From contig CAMDAL010000161.1 of NCBI GenBank assembly GCA_945888565.1, positions 1 to 8,702 on the forward strand: a stretch of 8,702 nucleotides of DNA, written 5' to 3'. Shown here one piece after another: positions 1 to 5,684 of the stretch (the stretch's first letter is position 1; every line of letters starts with the position of its first letter). Below the pieces are notes generated by a model. That model was not told the origin of the DNA, did not search any database, and saw only the letters and a program-made list of their open reading frames with translations. Both the position numbers and the translations under genes were made by a program. Source of the stretch: Devosia equisanguinis. Lineage in GTDB: Bacteria; Pseudomonadota; Alphaproteobacteria; Rhizobiales; Devosiaceae.

Positions 1-81
1 CTTCGATGTCATCCTCGCTACCCTCGCCTGAACGCGCCCAGAACGGTCAAAACGCGGCCTGCCGAAGGGGTGGGTAATTAC
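1..81. mobile_element. Probable right end of an insertion element (partial)
   Basis: The stretch ends in AAGGGGTGGGTAATTACG (65-82), which recurs almost exactly in inverted orientation at 8643-8661. In both places a conserved gene is interrupted at the repeat. This fits a terminal inverted repeat whose outermost bases are about GTAATTAC. Bases 2-31 could encode the last nine residues of a plus-strand protein (FDVILATLA, stop 29-31), which might be the end of a transposase reading toward this terminus, but nine residues are not enough to identify it. No transposase is visible, so the family is open; a GTAA-type end is seen in IS66-like elements, but this is only a hint. Inference from the repeat and the two broken genes. 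Confidence 0.45.
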
Positions 82-82
82 G
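65..82 (+). repeat. Terminal inverted repeat, left copy
   Basis: AAGGGGTGGGTAATTACG matches the reverse complement of 8643-8661 with one missing G in the G-run. The next base outward (83) also matches, and matching then stops. Its core GTAATTAC (74-81) is itself a perfect palindrome. The bases just inside the element (before 65) do not match those inside the right copy, as expected for the two different ends of one element type. Confidence 0.6.
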
Positions 83-405
83 TCGACATGACGATGGTAG
101 CGCAGCTTGTATGGGTTGTAGCGCTGGCGGGTGTATCGCTCTTCGTGACCACCGGCCACTTTGACTCCAAGGACGTGAAAAAGCCTGACTGGTTGGACCA
201 CGTCAATACCTACAACCTCAAGCTGAAGCTCGCATTCGCCATCATCTCCATTTCAGGCGTTCATGCGTTGAAGACTTACTTGGGCGGCGACCTGAGTTTG
301 GAAAACATACAGATCGTAGCGATGGTGGCATTGATCCACTTCACGTTCGTACTTTCCGCCATCGGAATATCCTTCGCAGAGCGGTTAACGCGGGAAAAAG
401 CGTAA
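82..405 (+). pseudogene. UPF0114 (YqhA-like) inner-membrane protein, 5'-truncated
   Basis: The reading frame gives the C-terminal part of a UPF0114/YqhA family membrane protein. The stretch VDMTMVAQLVWVV, the later ISGVHALKTYL, and the end LIHFTFVLSAIGISFAERLTR correspond in order to the C-terminal half of E. coli YqhA as I remember it. About 107 residues remain of a family that is usually about 165-200 long, so the N-terminal membrane segments are missing. Hydrophobic segments remain near the start, around ISGVHAL and at the C-terminus. Homology begins right at the inverted repeat (65-82), so the 5' part was probably removed by an insertion. A GTG at 70, inside the repeat, could serve as a start for a 111-residue product, but no ribosome-binding site precedes it. 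The family's function is unknown. Codon choice (GTA, TTG, GCA, ATA, TTA) is less GC-biased than in the rest of the window. Confidence 0.7.
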
Positions 406-573
406 AGCGCCCTCGGAGCTAACCGCAATTGCCGTTCACTGGGATGTCGCGCCCGCTTGCCGGGTTCGATCCAAACTGGTGACCGCGGTGATTGCGGGCT
501 GAGACCAGGCAGCCTGCAGCACCGAACTATACATCGCACCCTCCTGACCAGACGTGGTGCCGGTGTGCATCGT

Positions 574-606
574 AAACAACTCCCACGCCCTAATCTCGGG
601 CGTGGG
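574..606 (-). terminator. Rho-independent terminator of hemB
   Basis: On the minus strand, just past the hemB stop, a perfect 9-base-pair stem (CCCACGCCC at 582-590 with GGGCGTGGG at 598-606, 7-base loop) is followed by a T-rich tail (AGTTGTTTA). Position, strength and tail fit an intrinsic terminator. The rest of the 406-573 gap shows no recognisable gene or motif. Confidence 0.8.
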
Positions 607-627
607 GGAACGCATCAGCCGCCCGCC

Positions 628-1641
628 TCAGCGCGCGTTCAGCAGCCGCGCCGCCTCGAGCGCAAAATACGTCAGCACCCCGTCACACCCGGCGCGCTTG
701 AAGGCCCACAGGCTCTCCATCATCGCCGCCTCGCCGTTGATCGCGCCCGCCGCGCCCGCCAGCTTCAGCATCGTGTATTCGCCCGACACCTGGTAGGCGA
801 ACACCGGCACGTCGAACTCGTCGCGCACCCGCCGCACGATATCGAGATACGGCATCCCCGGCTTCACCATCACCATGTCGGCGCCCTCGGCGATGTCCTG
901 CTCCACCTCGCGCATCGCCTCGTCGGTATTGGCGAAATCGAGCTGGTAGGTGCGCTTGTCGCCCTTGAGCCGGCTCCCCGACCCCACCGCATCGCGGAAC
1001 GGCCCGTAGAAGCTCGAGGCGTACTTGGCCGAATAGGCCATGATCGCCAACTGCTCGAAGCCCTCGCCGTCGAGCGCCGCGCGGATCGCCGCCACGCGCC
1101 CGTCCATCATGTCGGACGGCGCGATGATATCGGCCCCGGCCCGCGCCTGCATCAGCGCCGCCTTCACCATCACCTCGACGGTCTCGTCGTTGAGGATCTC
1201 GCCGTCGCGCACCAGCCCGTCCTGCCCGTCCGACGAATACTCGTCGAGCGCCACGTCGGTGATGAGCCCGATCGGTACCCCGGCATCCTTGATCGCATTC
1301 AGCGTCCGCGCCGTCAGGTTGTCGGGGTTGTGCGCCTCACTGCCGTTCTCGTTGCGCCGCTCGTCCTGCGTATTGGGAAAGATCGCCAGCGCCGGGATGC
1401 CCTCGGCCGCCGCCGCTTTTGCCACCTCCACCGCCAGGTCCACCGACACCCGCTCCACCCCCGGCATGGTCCGGATCAGCGTGCGCGTGTTCACCCCGTC
1501 CTCGACGAAGATCGGCAGCACGAAGTCGGCCGGTGTCAGCACCGTCTCGCGCAGCATGTCGCGCATCCAGCCGGTACGCCGCAGTCGCCGCTGCCGCCGG
1601 CCGTCGAGAAAGCTCATGTCGTGCTTTTTCCAGTTGGGCAT
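628..1641 (-). CDS. hemB: Porphobilinogen synthase (delta-aminolevulinic acid dehydratase)
   Basis: HemB condenses two molecules of 5-aminolevulinate into porphobilinogen, the first common tetrapyrrole precursor, in the cytoplasm. The 337-residue product has the family's usual length and both active-site lysines: the one in AYSAKYASSFYGPFR (about Lys206) and the Schiff-base lysine in MVMVKPGMPYLD (about Lys260). The segment that carries three zinc-binding cysteines in zinc-type enzymes reads DVALDEYSSDGQDG (about 129-142) and has none, so this is the Mg-responsive, cysteine-free type common in Bradyrhizobium and Pseudomonas. I chose the ATG at 1641 because AGGAG lies 11 bases upstream (1653-1657). 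The ATG at 1617 (product beginning MSFLDG, 329 residues) is a good alternative. The gene is transcribed alone, divergently from the membrane-protein gene at 1772, and converges on the UPF0114 remnant. Confidence 0.96.
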   Translation of the reverse strand: MPNWKKHDMSFLDGRRQRRLRRTGWMRDMLRETVLTPADFVLPIFVEDGVNTRTLIRTMPGVERVSVDLAVEVAKAAAAEGIPALAIFPNTQDERRNENGSEAHNPDNLTARTLNAIKDAGVPIGLITDVALDEYSSDGQDGLVRDGEILNDETVEVMVKAALMQARAGADIIAPSDMMDGRVAAIRAALDGEGFEQLAIMAYSAKYASSFYGPFRDAVGSGSRLKGDKRTYQLDFANTDEAMREVEQDIAEGADMVMVKPGMPYLDIVRRVRDEFDVPVFAYQVSGEYTMLKLAGAAGAINGEAAMMESLWAFKRAGCDGVLTYFALEAARLLNAR

Positions 1642-1692
1642 GGCGGGGCAAGCTCCTTGCGAACAGACTGGCGTCTTCCTACCCCCCTGCCC

Positions 1693-1709
1693 GTCCCTAG
1701 CCAAGGGAC
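1693..1709. other. Small inverted repeat in the hemB / membrane-protein divergent region
   Basis: GTCCCT-AGCCA-AGGGAC is a perfect 6-base-pair inverted repeat in the 130-base region between the two divergent genes. It could be an operator or a leader hairpin for hemB, whose start lies 52 bases away. No convincing -35/-10 pair was found on either strand here, so its role is open. Confidence 0.25.
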
Positions 1710-1771
1710 CTGCAGGCGACTTCGTCGTCCCAGCTTGTCGCACCGCCCCGGCGCCTGCTAAGCCCCTCGGC

Positions 1772-2155
1772 ATGGATTTCAAGAGCGAACTCGCCGGCCG
1801 CTACCTGCGCATCGTCGCCATCATCGCGCTTCTGCTGGGCCTCAGCGACGCTGCCCGCCTGCTCGGCGTGTCCTCGGGCGCCCAGAGCCCGATCACCGAG
1901 CTCGGCGCCGCCGGCTTCGCCTACCTTGCCGTGTTCTGCCTCGCCCGCCTGTTCGCCGCAGTCGGCTTATGGATCAGGGCCAGTTGGGGCGCGGTGCTGC
2001 TCGGCATCTCCACCACAATCGAACTGCTGATGTACCTGTTGGGTCACCCGGACGTTACCATTTCGATGGTCGGTTTCGGCATCCGCGTGGTCCTGCTGGT
2101 CAGCGTTGCCGTGCTGCTTTTCCTCAGTTTCCGCATGCGCCGCGCCCACGACTGA
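1772..2155 (+). CDS. Small four-helix membrane protein (DUF6163-like)
   Basis: A 127-residue hydrophobic protein with four likely membrane-spanning segments at about residues 11-31, 44-66, 71-91 and 98-120, and a short basic cytoplasmic tail (RMRRAHD). It has no cleavable signal peptide and no catalytic motif. I associate it with the DUF6163 family because of its size, topology and position just upstream of ldtR in Hyphomicrobiales; this rests on recall, not a search. The ATG at 1772 is chosen because the hydrophobic domain starts soon after it and upstream in-frame sequence is antisense to hemB. The ribosome-binding site is weak. Its function is unknown; the neighbourhood suggests a link to the cell envelope. 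Confidence 0.75.
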   Translation: MDFKSELAGRYLRIVAIIALLLGLSDAARLLGVSSGAQSPITELGAAGFAYLAVFCLARLFAAVGLWIRASWGAVLLGISTTIELLMYLLGHPDVTISMVGFGIRVVLLVSVAVLLFLSFRMRRAHD

Positions 2156-2187
2156 GCCTGCCTTGTTTTGGCCCGGTAACTTGCGAT

Positions 2188-2206
2188 TCAGGTTACAATT
2201 TCCTGA
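2188..2206. promoter_or_regulatory. Inverted repeat upstream of ldtR, candidate operator
   Basis: TCAGG-N9-CCTGA forms a 19-base imperfect palindrome in an AT-rich stretch. It is surrounded by further repeats: GGTAAC at 2175-2180, GGTTAC at 2191-2196 and GGTTACC at 2212-2218, the last two exactly 21 bases (two helical turns) apart. The size suits a MarR dimer. Known LdtR proteins bind their own promoter, so autoregulation here is plausible but inferred. Confidence 0.35.
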
Positions 2207-2261
2207 CCCTTGGTTACCTCTTGTAAAGCCAATTTCTGCAACTTTTTCCGTAAGATAGTTG

Positions 2262-2278
2262 TTAAGTCTACGGCTTAA
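2262..2278. promoter_or_regulatory. Second inverted repeat upstream of ldtR
   Basis: TTAAG-TCTACGG-CTTAA is a 17-base inverted repeat about 80 bases before the ldtR start. It overlaps a possible -35-like TTGTTA (2259-2264); the best -10 candidate (TCTTAT, 2284-2289) is spaced 19 bases away and is weak. Either an operator or chance symmetry. Confidence 0.3.
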
Positions 2279-2298
2279 GGCGATCTTATTTGGGCCCC

Positions 2299-2332
2299 CG
2301 TAGTTTGGCCCTACGAGACGCGGAAAACCGCG
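2299..2332 (+). promoter_or_regulatory. Tandem hairpins in the ldtR leader
   Basis: Two short inverted repeats lie back to back before the ldtR start: CGTAG-N7-CTACG (2299-2315) and CGCGG-AAAA-CCGCG (2319-2332). If transcription starts near or upstream of 2298, both would fold in the mRNA leader, the second ending 27 bases before the ATG. No riboswitch class is recognised. Confidence 0.3.
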
Positions 2333-2359
2333 CAGTGACGACAGGACAGTGAGGCAAGA

Positions 2360-2869
2360 ATGGCAATCAAATCCAACGCCGCAGAGGCGATCGTTCCGGC
2401 GGAAACCCTGGCTCTCAAGCCGCTCTACCTCGAGGCCGTCAGCCGCGTGGAGCGTCTTCACCGCCGGCTGCTCGACCTGATCAAGGACGAGTTCGACCGG
2501 ATGGGGTGGGACGACATCAACCCGGTCCAAGCGCTCCTGATGTTCAACATCGGCGATGCAGAAATGACCGCCGGTGAGCTCCGCAGCCGCGGCTACTACC
2601 TGGGCAGCAACGTCTCGTACAACCTCAAGAAGCTGGTCGAGACCGGCTACATCTTCCAGGAACGCTCCCGCGCCGACCGCCGCTCGGTCCGCATCCGCCT
2701 CACTCCCAAGGGCGAGGAAGTGGCCGAGGTGATCGACGAACTCTACGATCGCCACCTCAAGTCGATCGAAAAAGTCGGCGGCCTCAACCTCGAATCCTTC
2801 GAGAACCTCAACAAGGCCCTCGGCCGCCTCGAGCGCTTCTGGGTCGATCAGATCCTCTACAAGCTCTGA
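2360..2869 (+). CDS. ldtR: MarR-family transcriptional regulator LdtR
   Basis: A 169-residue winged helix-turn-helix protein closely resembling LdtR of Sinorhizobium and Liberibacter, which activates the L,D-transpeptidase gene ldtP and responds to small aromatic ligands. Features in order: an N-terminal dimerisation helix (about 18-48), the segment INPVQALLMFNIGD (53-66), a recognition helix around YYLGSNVSYNLKKLV (79-93), the wing with the typical MarR D-R-R signature (ADRRSVRIRLT, 105-115), and C-terminal dimerisation helices (117-165). The ATG at 2360 follows a GAGG-like site and gives the usual length. A strong terminator follows directly, so ldtR is separated from ldtP by a transcription stop. 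This fits ldtP having its own regulated promoter. Upstream repeats suggest autoregulation. Confidence 0.92.
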   Translation: MAIKSNAAEAIVPAETLALKPLYLEAVSRVERLHRRLLDLIKDEFDRMGWDDINPVQALLMFNIGDAEMTAGELRSRGYYLGSNVSYNLKKLVETGYIFQERSRADRRSVRIRLTPKGEEVAEVIDELYDRHLKSIEKVGGLNLESFENLNKALGRLERFWVDQILYKL

Positions 2870-2910
2870 TCGCCTCGGGCCTGTGGCCCAGCCGCCACAA
2901 TCTGTTCAGC

Positions 2911-2940
2911 AAACGCCGGCCTTAAGCCGGCGTTTCTTAT
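2911..2940 (+). terminator. Rho-independent terminator of ldtR
   Basis: A perfect 10-base-pair stem (AAACGCCGGC, 2911-2920, with GCCGGCGTTT, 2926-2935) has a 5-base loop and is followed by a T-rich tail (CTTATTT). It lies 41 bases past the ldtR stop. Confidence 0.9.
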
Positions 2941-2966
2941 TTCCGCCCAGAATGTCGCTATTGGAT

Positions 2967-2977
2967 CAATTCAATTG
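2967..2977. promoter_or_regulatory. Palindrome upstream of ldtP, candidate operator
   Basis: CAATTCAATTG is a perfect 11-base inverted repeat in the 190-base region between the ldtR terminator and ldtP. As the region must hold the ldtP promoter, and LdtR controls ldtP in related bacteria, it is a candidate binding site. No clear -35/-10 pair is seen. Confidence 0.3.
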
Positions 2978-3031
2978 CGGGCGGCTCCCGAACCCCGGCA
3001 AGTCCCATGAGTTGCGTTCGGCCAGGCGATG

Positions 3032-3050
3032 GCAGGTGGTTCAAACCTGC
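3032..3050. promoter_or_regulatory. Inverted repeat upstream of ldtP
   Basis: GCAGGT-N7-ACCTGC is a perfect 6-base inverted repeat, directly followed by TTGACC (3051-3056), which resembles an alphaproteobacterial -35 element. No matching -10 box is present at the proper distance, so a promoter here is uncertain. The repeat could be an operator or a leader hairpin, since it lies 77 bases before the ldtP start. Confidence 0.3.
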
Positions 3051-3126
3051 TTGACCGCGTTGGTGGCAACAGGGGCCGGTGGTATGAGGAGCGCTCATAT
3101 CGCGGTTCGAATTTTCGGGTGACTAG

Positions 3127-4389
3127 ATGCGGCTCAATCGGCGTAACCTGCTGACTTCCATGGCGACTGTCGGGGCTGGCCTCGCCATGCCATCGATCGT
3201 GCGCGCCCAGGACGGCTTCTGGGACGATCTCAATCGCTCCCGGATGATCAAGGGCACCGATACCGAGGGCAACACGGCCACGGCCAAGGCGCTCATCGAC
3301 ACCATCGAGCCGATCCTCAGCTACGACACCGCCTACAACCTGCAGGCGGCCATCGCGAACTACGAGGCGTTCGTCCAGGCCCATGGCAACTGGGACGAAC
3401 CGACCCGCGAGATGTTCGGGCTGAAGCTCGGCGACAACAAGAAGGCCGTCGCCGGCCTCAAGCGCCGGTTGATGATCAACGGCGACATGCCGCTCGAGCA
3501 GAAGCTCACCAACGAGTTCGACGGCAATCTCGATGCTGCCGTGCGCCTGTTCCAGGCCCGCCACGGCGTCGTCATCAACGGCAGGGTGGATGAGGCGACG
3601 TTCTACGCCCTCGCCGTTCCGGCCGACTACCGTCTGAACCAGCTCCGCCTCAATGCCATGCGCATCCAGTACTGGGCTGAGGCCCTGTCCGATCGCTACG
3701 TGTGCGTCAACATTCCGGCCGCCACCGTCGAGGCGGTCGAGGGCAGCCAGGTCGTGCAGCGCCACAACTCGGTGGTCGGCAAGGTCGATCGCGCCACCCC
3801 GATCCTCAACTCCAAGATCTTCCAGGTGAAATTCAACCCCTACTGGACGGTGCCCAAGAGCATCATCGAGAAGGACCTCATCAAGTACATGAATGAGGAT
3901 CCGGAGTACCTCACCAAGTTCGCCATCCGCATCTTCGACGGCAAGGGCAACGAGATTCCGCCCACCCAGATCGATTGGTCGACCAACGAGGCGGTAAAGT
4001 ACACCTTCCGGCAGGACCCGGGCAGTGAGAACTCGATGGGCCACTGCAAGATCGATTTCTACAACAAGCACGACGTTTACATGCATGACACGCCACAGAA
4101 GGCGCTGTTCGCGGAGAACGCCCGCTTCCACTCCTCCGGCTGCATGCGCTGCGAGAACATCGAGCAACTCGTCGCCTGGTTGCTGCGCGACAATGGCGGC
4201 GGCTGGGATGTTCAGAGCATCCAGGCGGCCTGGACGCAGGGCATGCGCGAGGACATCAAGCTCAACGTGCAGGTGCCGATCCACACCACCTACATCACTG
4301 CCTGGGCCAACCGGCAGGGCACCGTGAGCTTCCGCGACGACGTCTACCAGTTCGACGCGCAGGGCATCACCACCTTCTCGGACGCCTGA
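3127..4389 (+). CDS. ldtP: Periplasmic L,D-transpeptidase (YkuD family) LdtP
   Basis: The enzyme forms 3-3 cross-links in peptidoglycan or attaches proteins to it, acting in the periplasm. The 420-residue product begins with a twin-arginine-type signal (NRRNLLTS, hydrophobic stretch, likely cleavage after IVRA at about 27). Next come an N-terminal helical region, a peptidoglycan-binding-like segment (about 106-162, with LDAAVRLFQARHG and GRVDEATFYAL), and a YkuD domain from about 190. The catalytic motif FHSSGCMRC (334-342) carries the presumed nucleophile Cys339, with His320 in YMHDTPQKALF and His335 before it. The usual SHGC reads SSGC here, a form I believe is common in this alphaproteobacterial subfamily. 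A second cysteine (Cys342) follows closely. The ATG at 3127 is chosen because the Tat signal starts directly there. The next gene begins 5 bases after its stop, so the two are probably co-transcribed. Confidence 0.93.
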   Translation: MRLNRRNLLTSMATVGAGLAMPSIVRAQDGFWDDLNRSRMIKGTDTEGNTATAKALIDTIEPILSYDTAYNLQAAIANYEAFVQAHGNWDEPTREMFGLKLGDNKKAVAGLKRRLMINGDMPLEQKLTNEFDGNLDAAVRLFQARHGVVINGRVDEATFYALAVPADYRLNQLRLNAMRIQYWAEALSDRYVCVNIPAATVEAVEGSQVVQRHNSVVGKVDRATPILNSKIFQVKFNPYWTVPKSIIEKDLIKYMNEDPEYLTKFAIRIFDGKGNEIPPTQIDWSTNEAVKYTFRQDPGSENSMGHCKIDFYNKHDVYMHDTPQKALFAENARFHSSGCMRCENIEQLVAWLLRDNGGGWDVQSIQAAWTQGMREDIKLNVQVPIHTTYITAWANRQGTVSFRDDVYQFDAQGITTFSDA

Positions 4390-4394
4390 TCGCG

Positions 4395-4649
4395 ATGGCC
4401 GGACGAGACAACAACCCGTCCGGCCACCCGCCCTCCGAGCAACGTGTCTTCTTCGAGTTCACGCAGCTGGGCCAGCAGTTCCGAGTCGCCGCCATCGACG
4501 AGGCGACCGGCACCGAGGTCGTAATCATCTGCCCGCCCCAGCTCGGTCAGCCGCAGATGCAGCGCCTGGCGCTCCAGAAGCTCCGCCACAAGCTCGGCCT
4601 CCCCCACGACTCTGCGCCCCCTCCAGCCCGCCCCGGCAAGTACGCCTGA
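4395..4649 (+). CDS. Small conserved protein (DUF6898-like)
   Basis: An 84-residue cytoplasmic protein with a conserved-looking core, RVFFEFTQLGQQFRVAAIDE followed by ATGTEVVII (17-45), then a helix with QRLALQKLRHKLGL (56-69) and a Pro-rich tail. I match this pattern by recall to the small alphaproteobacterial DUF6898 family; no function is known. It starts 5 bases after the ldtP stop without a clear ribosome-binding site, so its translation is probably coupled to ldtP. No signal peptide or membrane segment. Confidence 0.7.
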   Translation: MAGRDNNPSGHPPSEQRVFFEFTQLGQQFRVAAIDEATGTEVVIICPPQLGQPQMQRLALQKLRHKLGLPHDSAPPPARPGKYA

Positions 4650-4666
4650 GCGCCAGCCTTCCCGTT

Positions 4667-4698
4667 CCCCTGCGGCCTGATCACATCAGCAGGCGGGG
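4667..4698 (+). terminator. Possible weak terminator after the ldtP operon
   Basis: Nested inverted repeats lie between the small protein and the sit operon: CTGAT (4677-4681) with ATCAG (4685-4689), and CCCC (4667-4670) with GGGG (4695-4698). There is no T-run directly after, only AAAATTT 5 bases on, so termination here is uncertain. Confidence 0.3.
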
Positions 4699-4711
4699 TC
4701 CGCAAAATTTC

Positions 4712-4726
4712 TGCAAATGACTTGCA
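4712..4726. promoter_or_regulatory. TGCAA palindrome upstream of sitA, candidate metalloregulator site
   Basis: TGCAA-ATGAC-TTGCA is a perfect inverted repeat, adjoining the near-palindrome ATTTCTGCAAAT (4707-4718). TGCAA/TTGCA half-sites recall the Mur (Mn-responsive Fur-family) boxes described before sit/mnt genes of alphaproteobacteria. I recall the general composition but not the exact consensus. The TTGCAA at 4722-4727 could also act as a -35 element. Confidence 0.5.
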
Positions 4727-4760
4727 ACAGCACGGCACGCATGCCATGTTGCTGCTACTC

Positions 4761-4770
4761 ATTTGCAAAT
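4761..4770. promoter_or_regulatory. ATTTGCAAAT palindrome just before sitA
   Basis: A perfect 10-base palindrome ending 14 bases before the chosen sitA start, with the same TTGCAA core as the site at 4712-4726. Its position, near or downstream of any promoter, would suit repression. Together the two suggest cooperative binding of a metal-responsive repressor. Confidence 0.5.
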
Positions 4771-4784
4771 TGGACCATTCCGCA

Positions 4785-5684
4785 ATGCAGACCGTCTGGC
4801 GCAGCCTCCTCGCCGCCGCGGCCACCGCGATCCTGCTGGTGTCCGCCTCCCCCGCAGTCGCTCAGGCAAAGTTCAAGGCCGTCACCACCTTCACCGTCAT
4901 CGCCGACATTGCTCGCAACGTCGCCGGCGATGCGGCCGACGTGGAGTCGATCACCCGGCCCGGCGCCGAGATCCACAACTACCAGCCCACCCCCGGCGAC
5001 ATCCAGCGCGCCCAGGGCGCCAACCTTGTCCTCTGGAACGGCCTGAACCTCGAACTCTGGTTCGAGCGTTTCCTGCGCAACCTGCGCGATGTGCCGAGCG
5101 TCGTGGTGTCCGATGGCGTCGAGCCCATCGGCATCTCCGACGGGCCTTACAGCGGCAAGCCGAACCCGCACGCCTGGATGTCCCCCGTCTCCGCCATGAT
5201 CTACGTCGACAACATCCGCGACGCCTTCATGCAGTACGACCCCGCCAACGCCGAGACCTACCGGGCCAATGCCGAGGCCTACAAGGCGCGCATCCAGTCG
5301 ACCATCGAGCCGATCCAGGCGCAACTCGCCGCCATCCCGGAGGAGAAGCGCTGGCTCGTCACCTCCGAGGGCGCCTTCTCCTATCTCGCTCGCGATTTCG
5401 GCCTGCGCGAACTCTACCTCTGGCCCATCAACGCCGACCAGCAGGGCTCGCCGCAGCAGGTGCGCAAGGTCATCGACGCCGTGCGCGCCAACGCCATCGG
5501 CGTCATCTTCTCCGAAAGCACCATCTCGCCCGACCCCGCCAACCAGGTCGCCCGCGAAACCGGCATCCGCTACGGCGGCGTCCTCTATGTCGACTCCCTG
5601 ACCGAGGCAGACGGCCCGGTCCCCACCTACCTCGACCTGCTCCGCGTCACCTCCGAAACCATCGCGGCGGGGCTCGCCCAGTGA
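4785..5684 (+). CDS. sitA: Manganese/iron ABC transporter, periplasmic binding protein SitA
   Basis: SitA captures Mn2+ (and possibly Fe2+ or Zn2+) in the periplasm and hands it to the SitBCD membrane complex. The 299-residue product has a signal peptide (residues 1 to about 28, ending AVAQA) and is a cluster A-I (YfeA/SitA/TroA-like) binding protein. The four expected metal ligands are present: His64 (EIHNYQ), His129 (NPHAWMSP), Glu195 (TSEGAFSYL) and Asp270 (YVDSL). The Glu/Asp pair and TSEG motif favour a Mn/Fe carrier, and the long His-rich loop of ZnuA is absent. The ATG at 4785 starts a standard signal peptide. An earlier ATG (4746) is in frame, but has no ribosome-binding site and would add an odd N-terminus. 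The stop overlaps the sitB start (GTGA), marking an operon. Confidence 0.93.
   Translation: MQTVWRSLLAAAATAILLVSASPAVAQAKFKAVTTFTVIADIARNVAGDAADVESITRPGAEIHNYQPTPGDIQRAQGANLVLWNGLNLELWFERFLRNLRDVPSVVVSDGVEPIGISDGPYSGKPNPHAWMSPVSAMIYVDNIRDAFMQYDPANAETYRANAEAYKARIQSTIEPIQAQLAAIPEEKRWLVTSEGAFSYLARDFGLRELYLWPINADQQGSPQQVRKVIDAVRANAIGVIFSESTISPDPANQVARETGIRYGGVLYVDSLTEADGPVPTYLDLLRVTSETIAAGLAQ

Noticed and set aside
462..475. GGTTCGATCC, resembling a tRNA T-loop and possible attachment site
   Set aside because: The flanking bases do not form a T-stem or acceptor stem and no other tRNA arms are present.
457..1761. Long plus-strand open frame opposite hemB
   Set aside because: Its product is Arg/His/Pro-rich without domain features and lies antisense to a well-supported hemB; it arises from high GC content.
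2971..4284. Long minus-strand open frame of over 400 codons opposite ldtP
   Set aside because: The opposite strand encodes a complete Tat-exported transpeptidase with catalytic motifs; the antisense product is low-complexity Val/Leu/Asp/His-rich sequence.
4724..4752. Hairpin GCAACA...TGTTGC before sitA as a terminator or riboswitch
   Set aside because: No T-run follows and no known riboswitch core is visible; the operator explanation for the nearby palindromes is simpler.
4722..4784. Longer N-terminus for SitA from a TTG at 4722 or ATG at 4746
   Set aside because: It would cover the palindromic regulatory sites and put extra residues before an otherwise standard signal peptide; no ribosome-binding site precedes either start.
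4763..5680. In-frame extension of sitB far upstream, across sitA
   Set aside because: The extension is an Arg-rich out-of-frame reading of sitA; the GTG overlapping the sitA stop gives a normal SitB.
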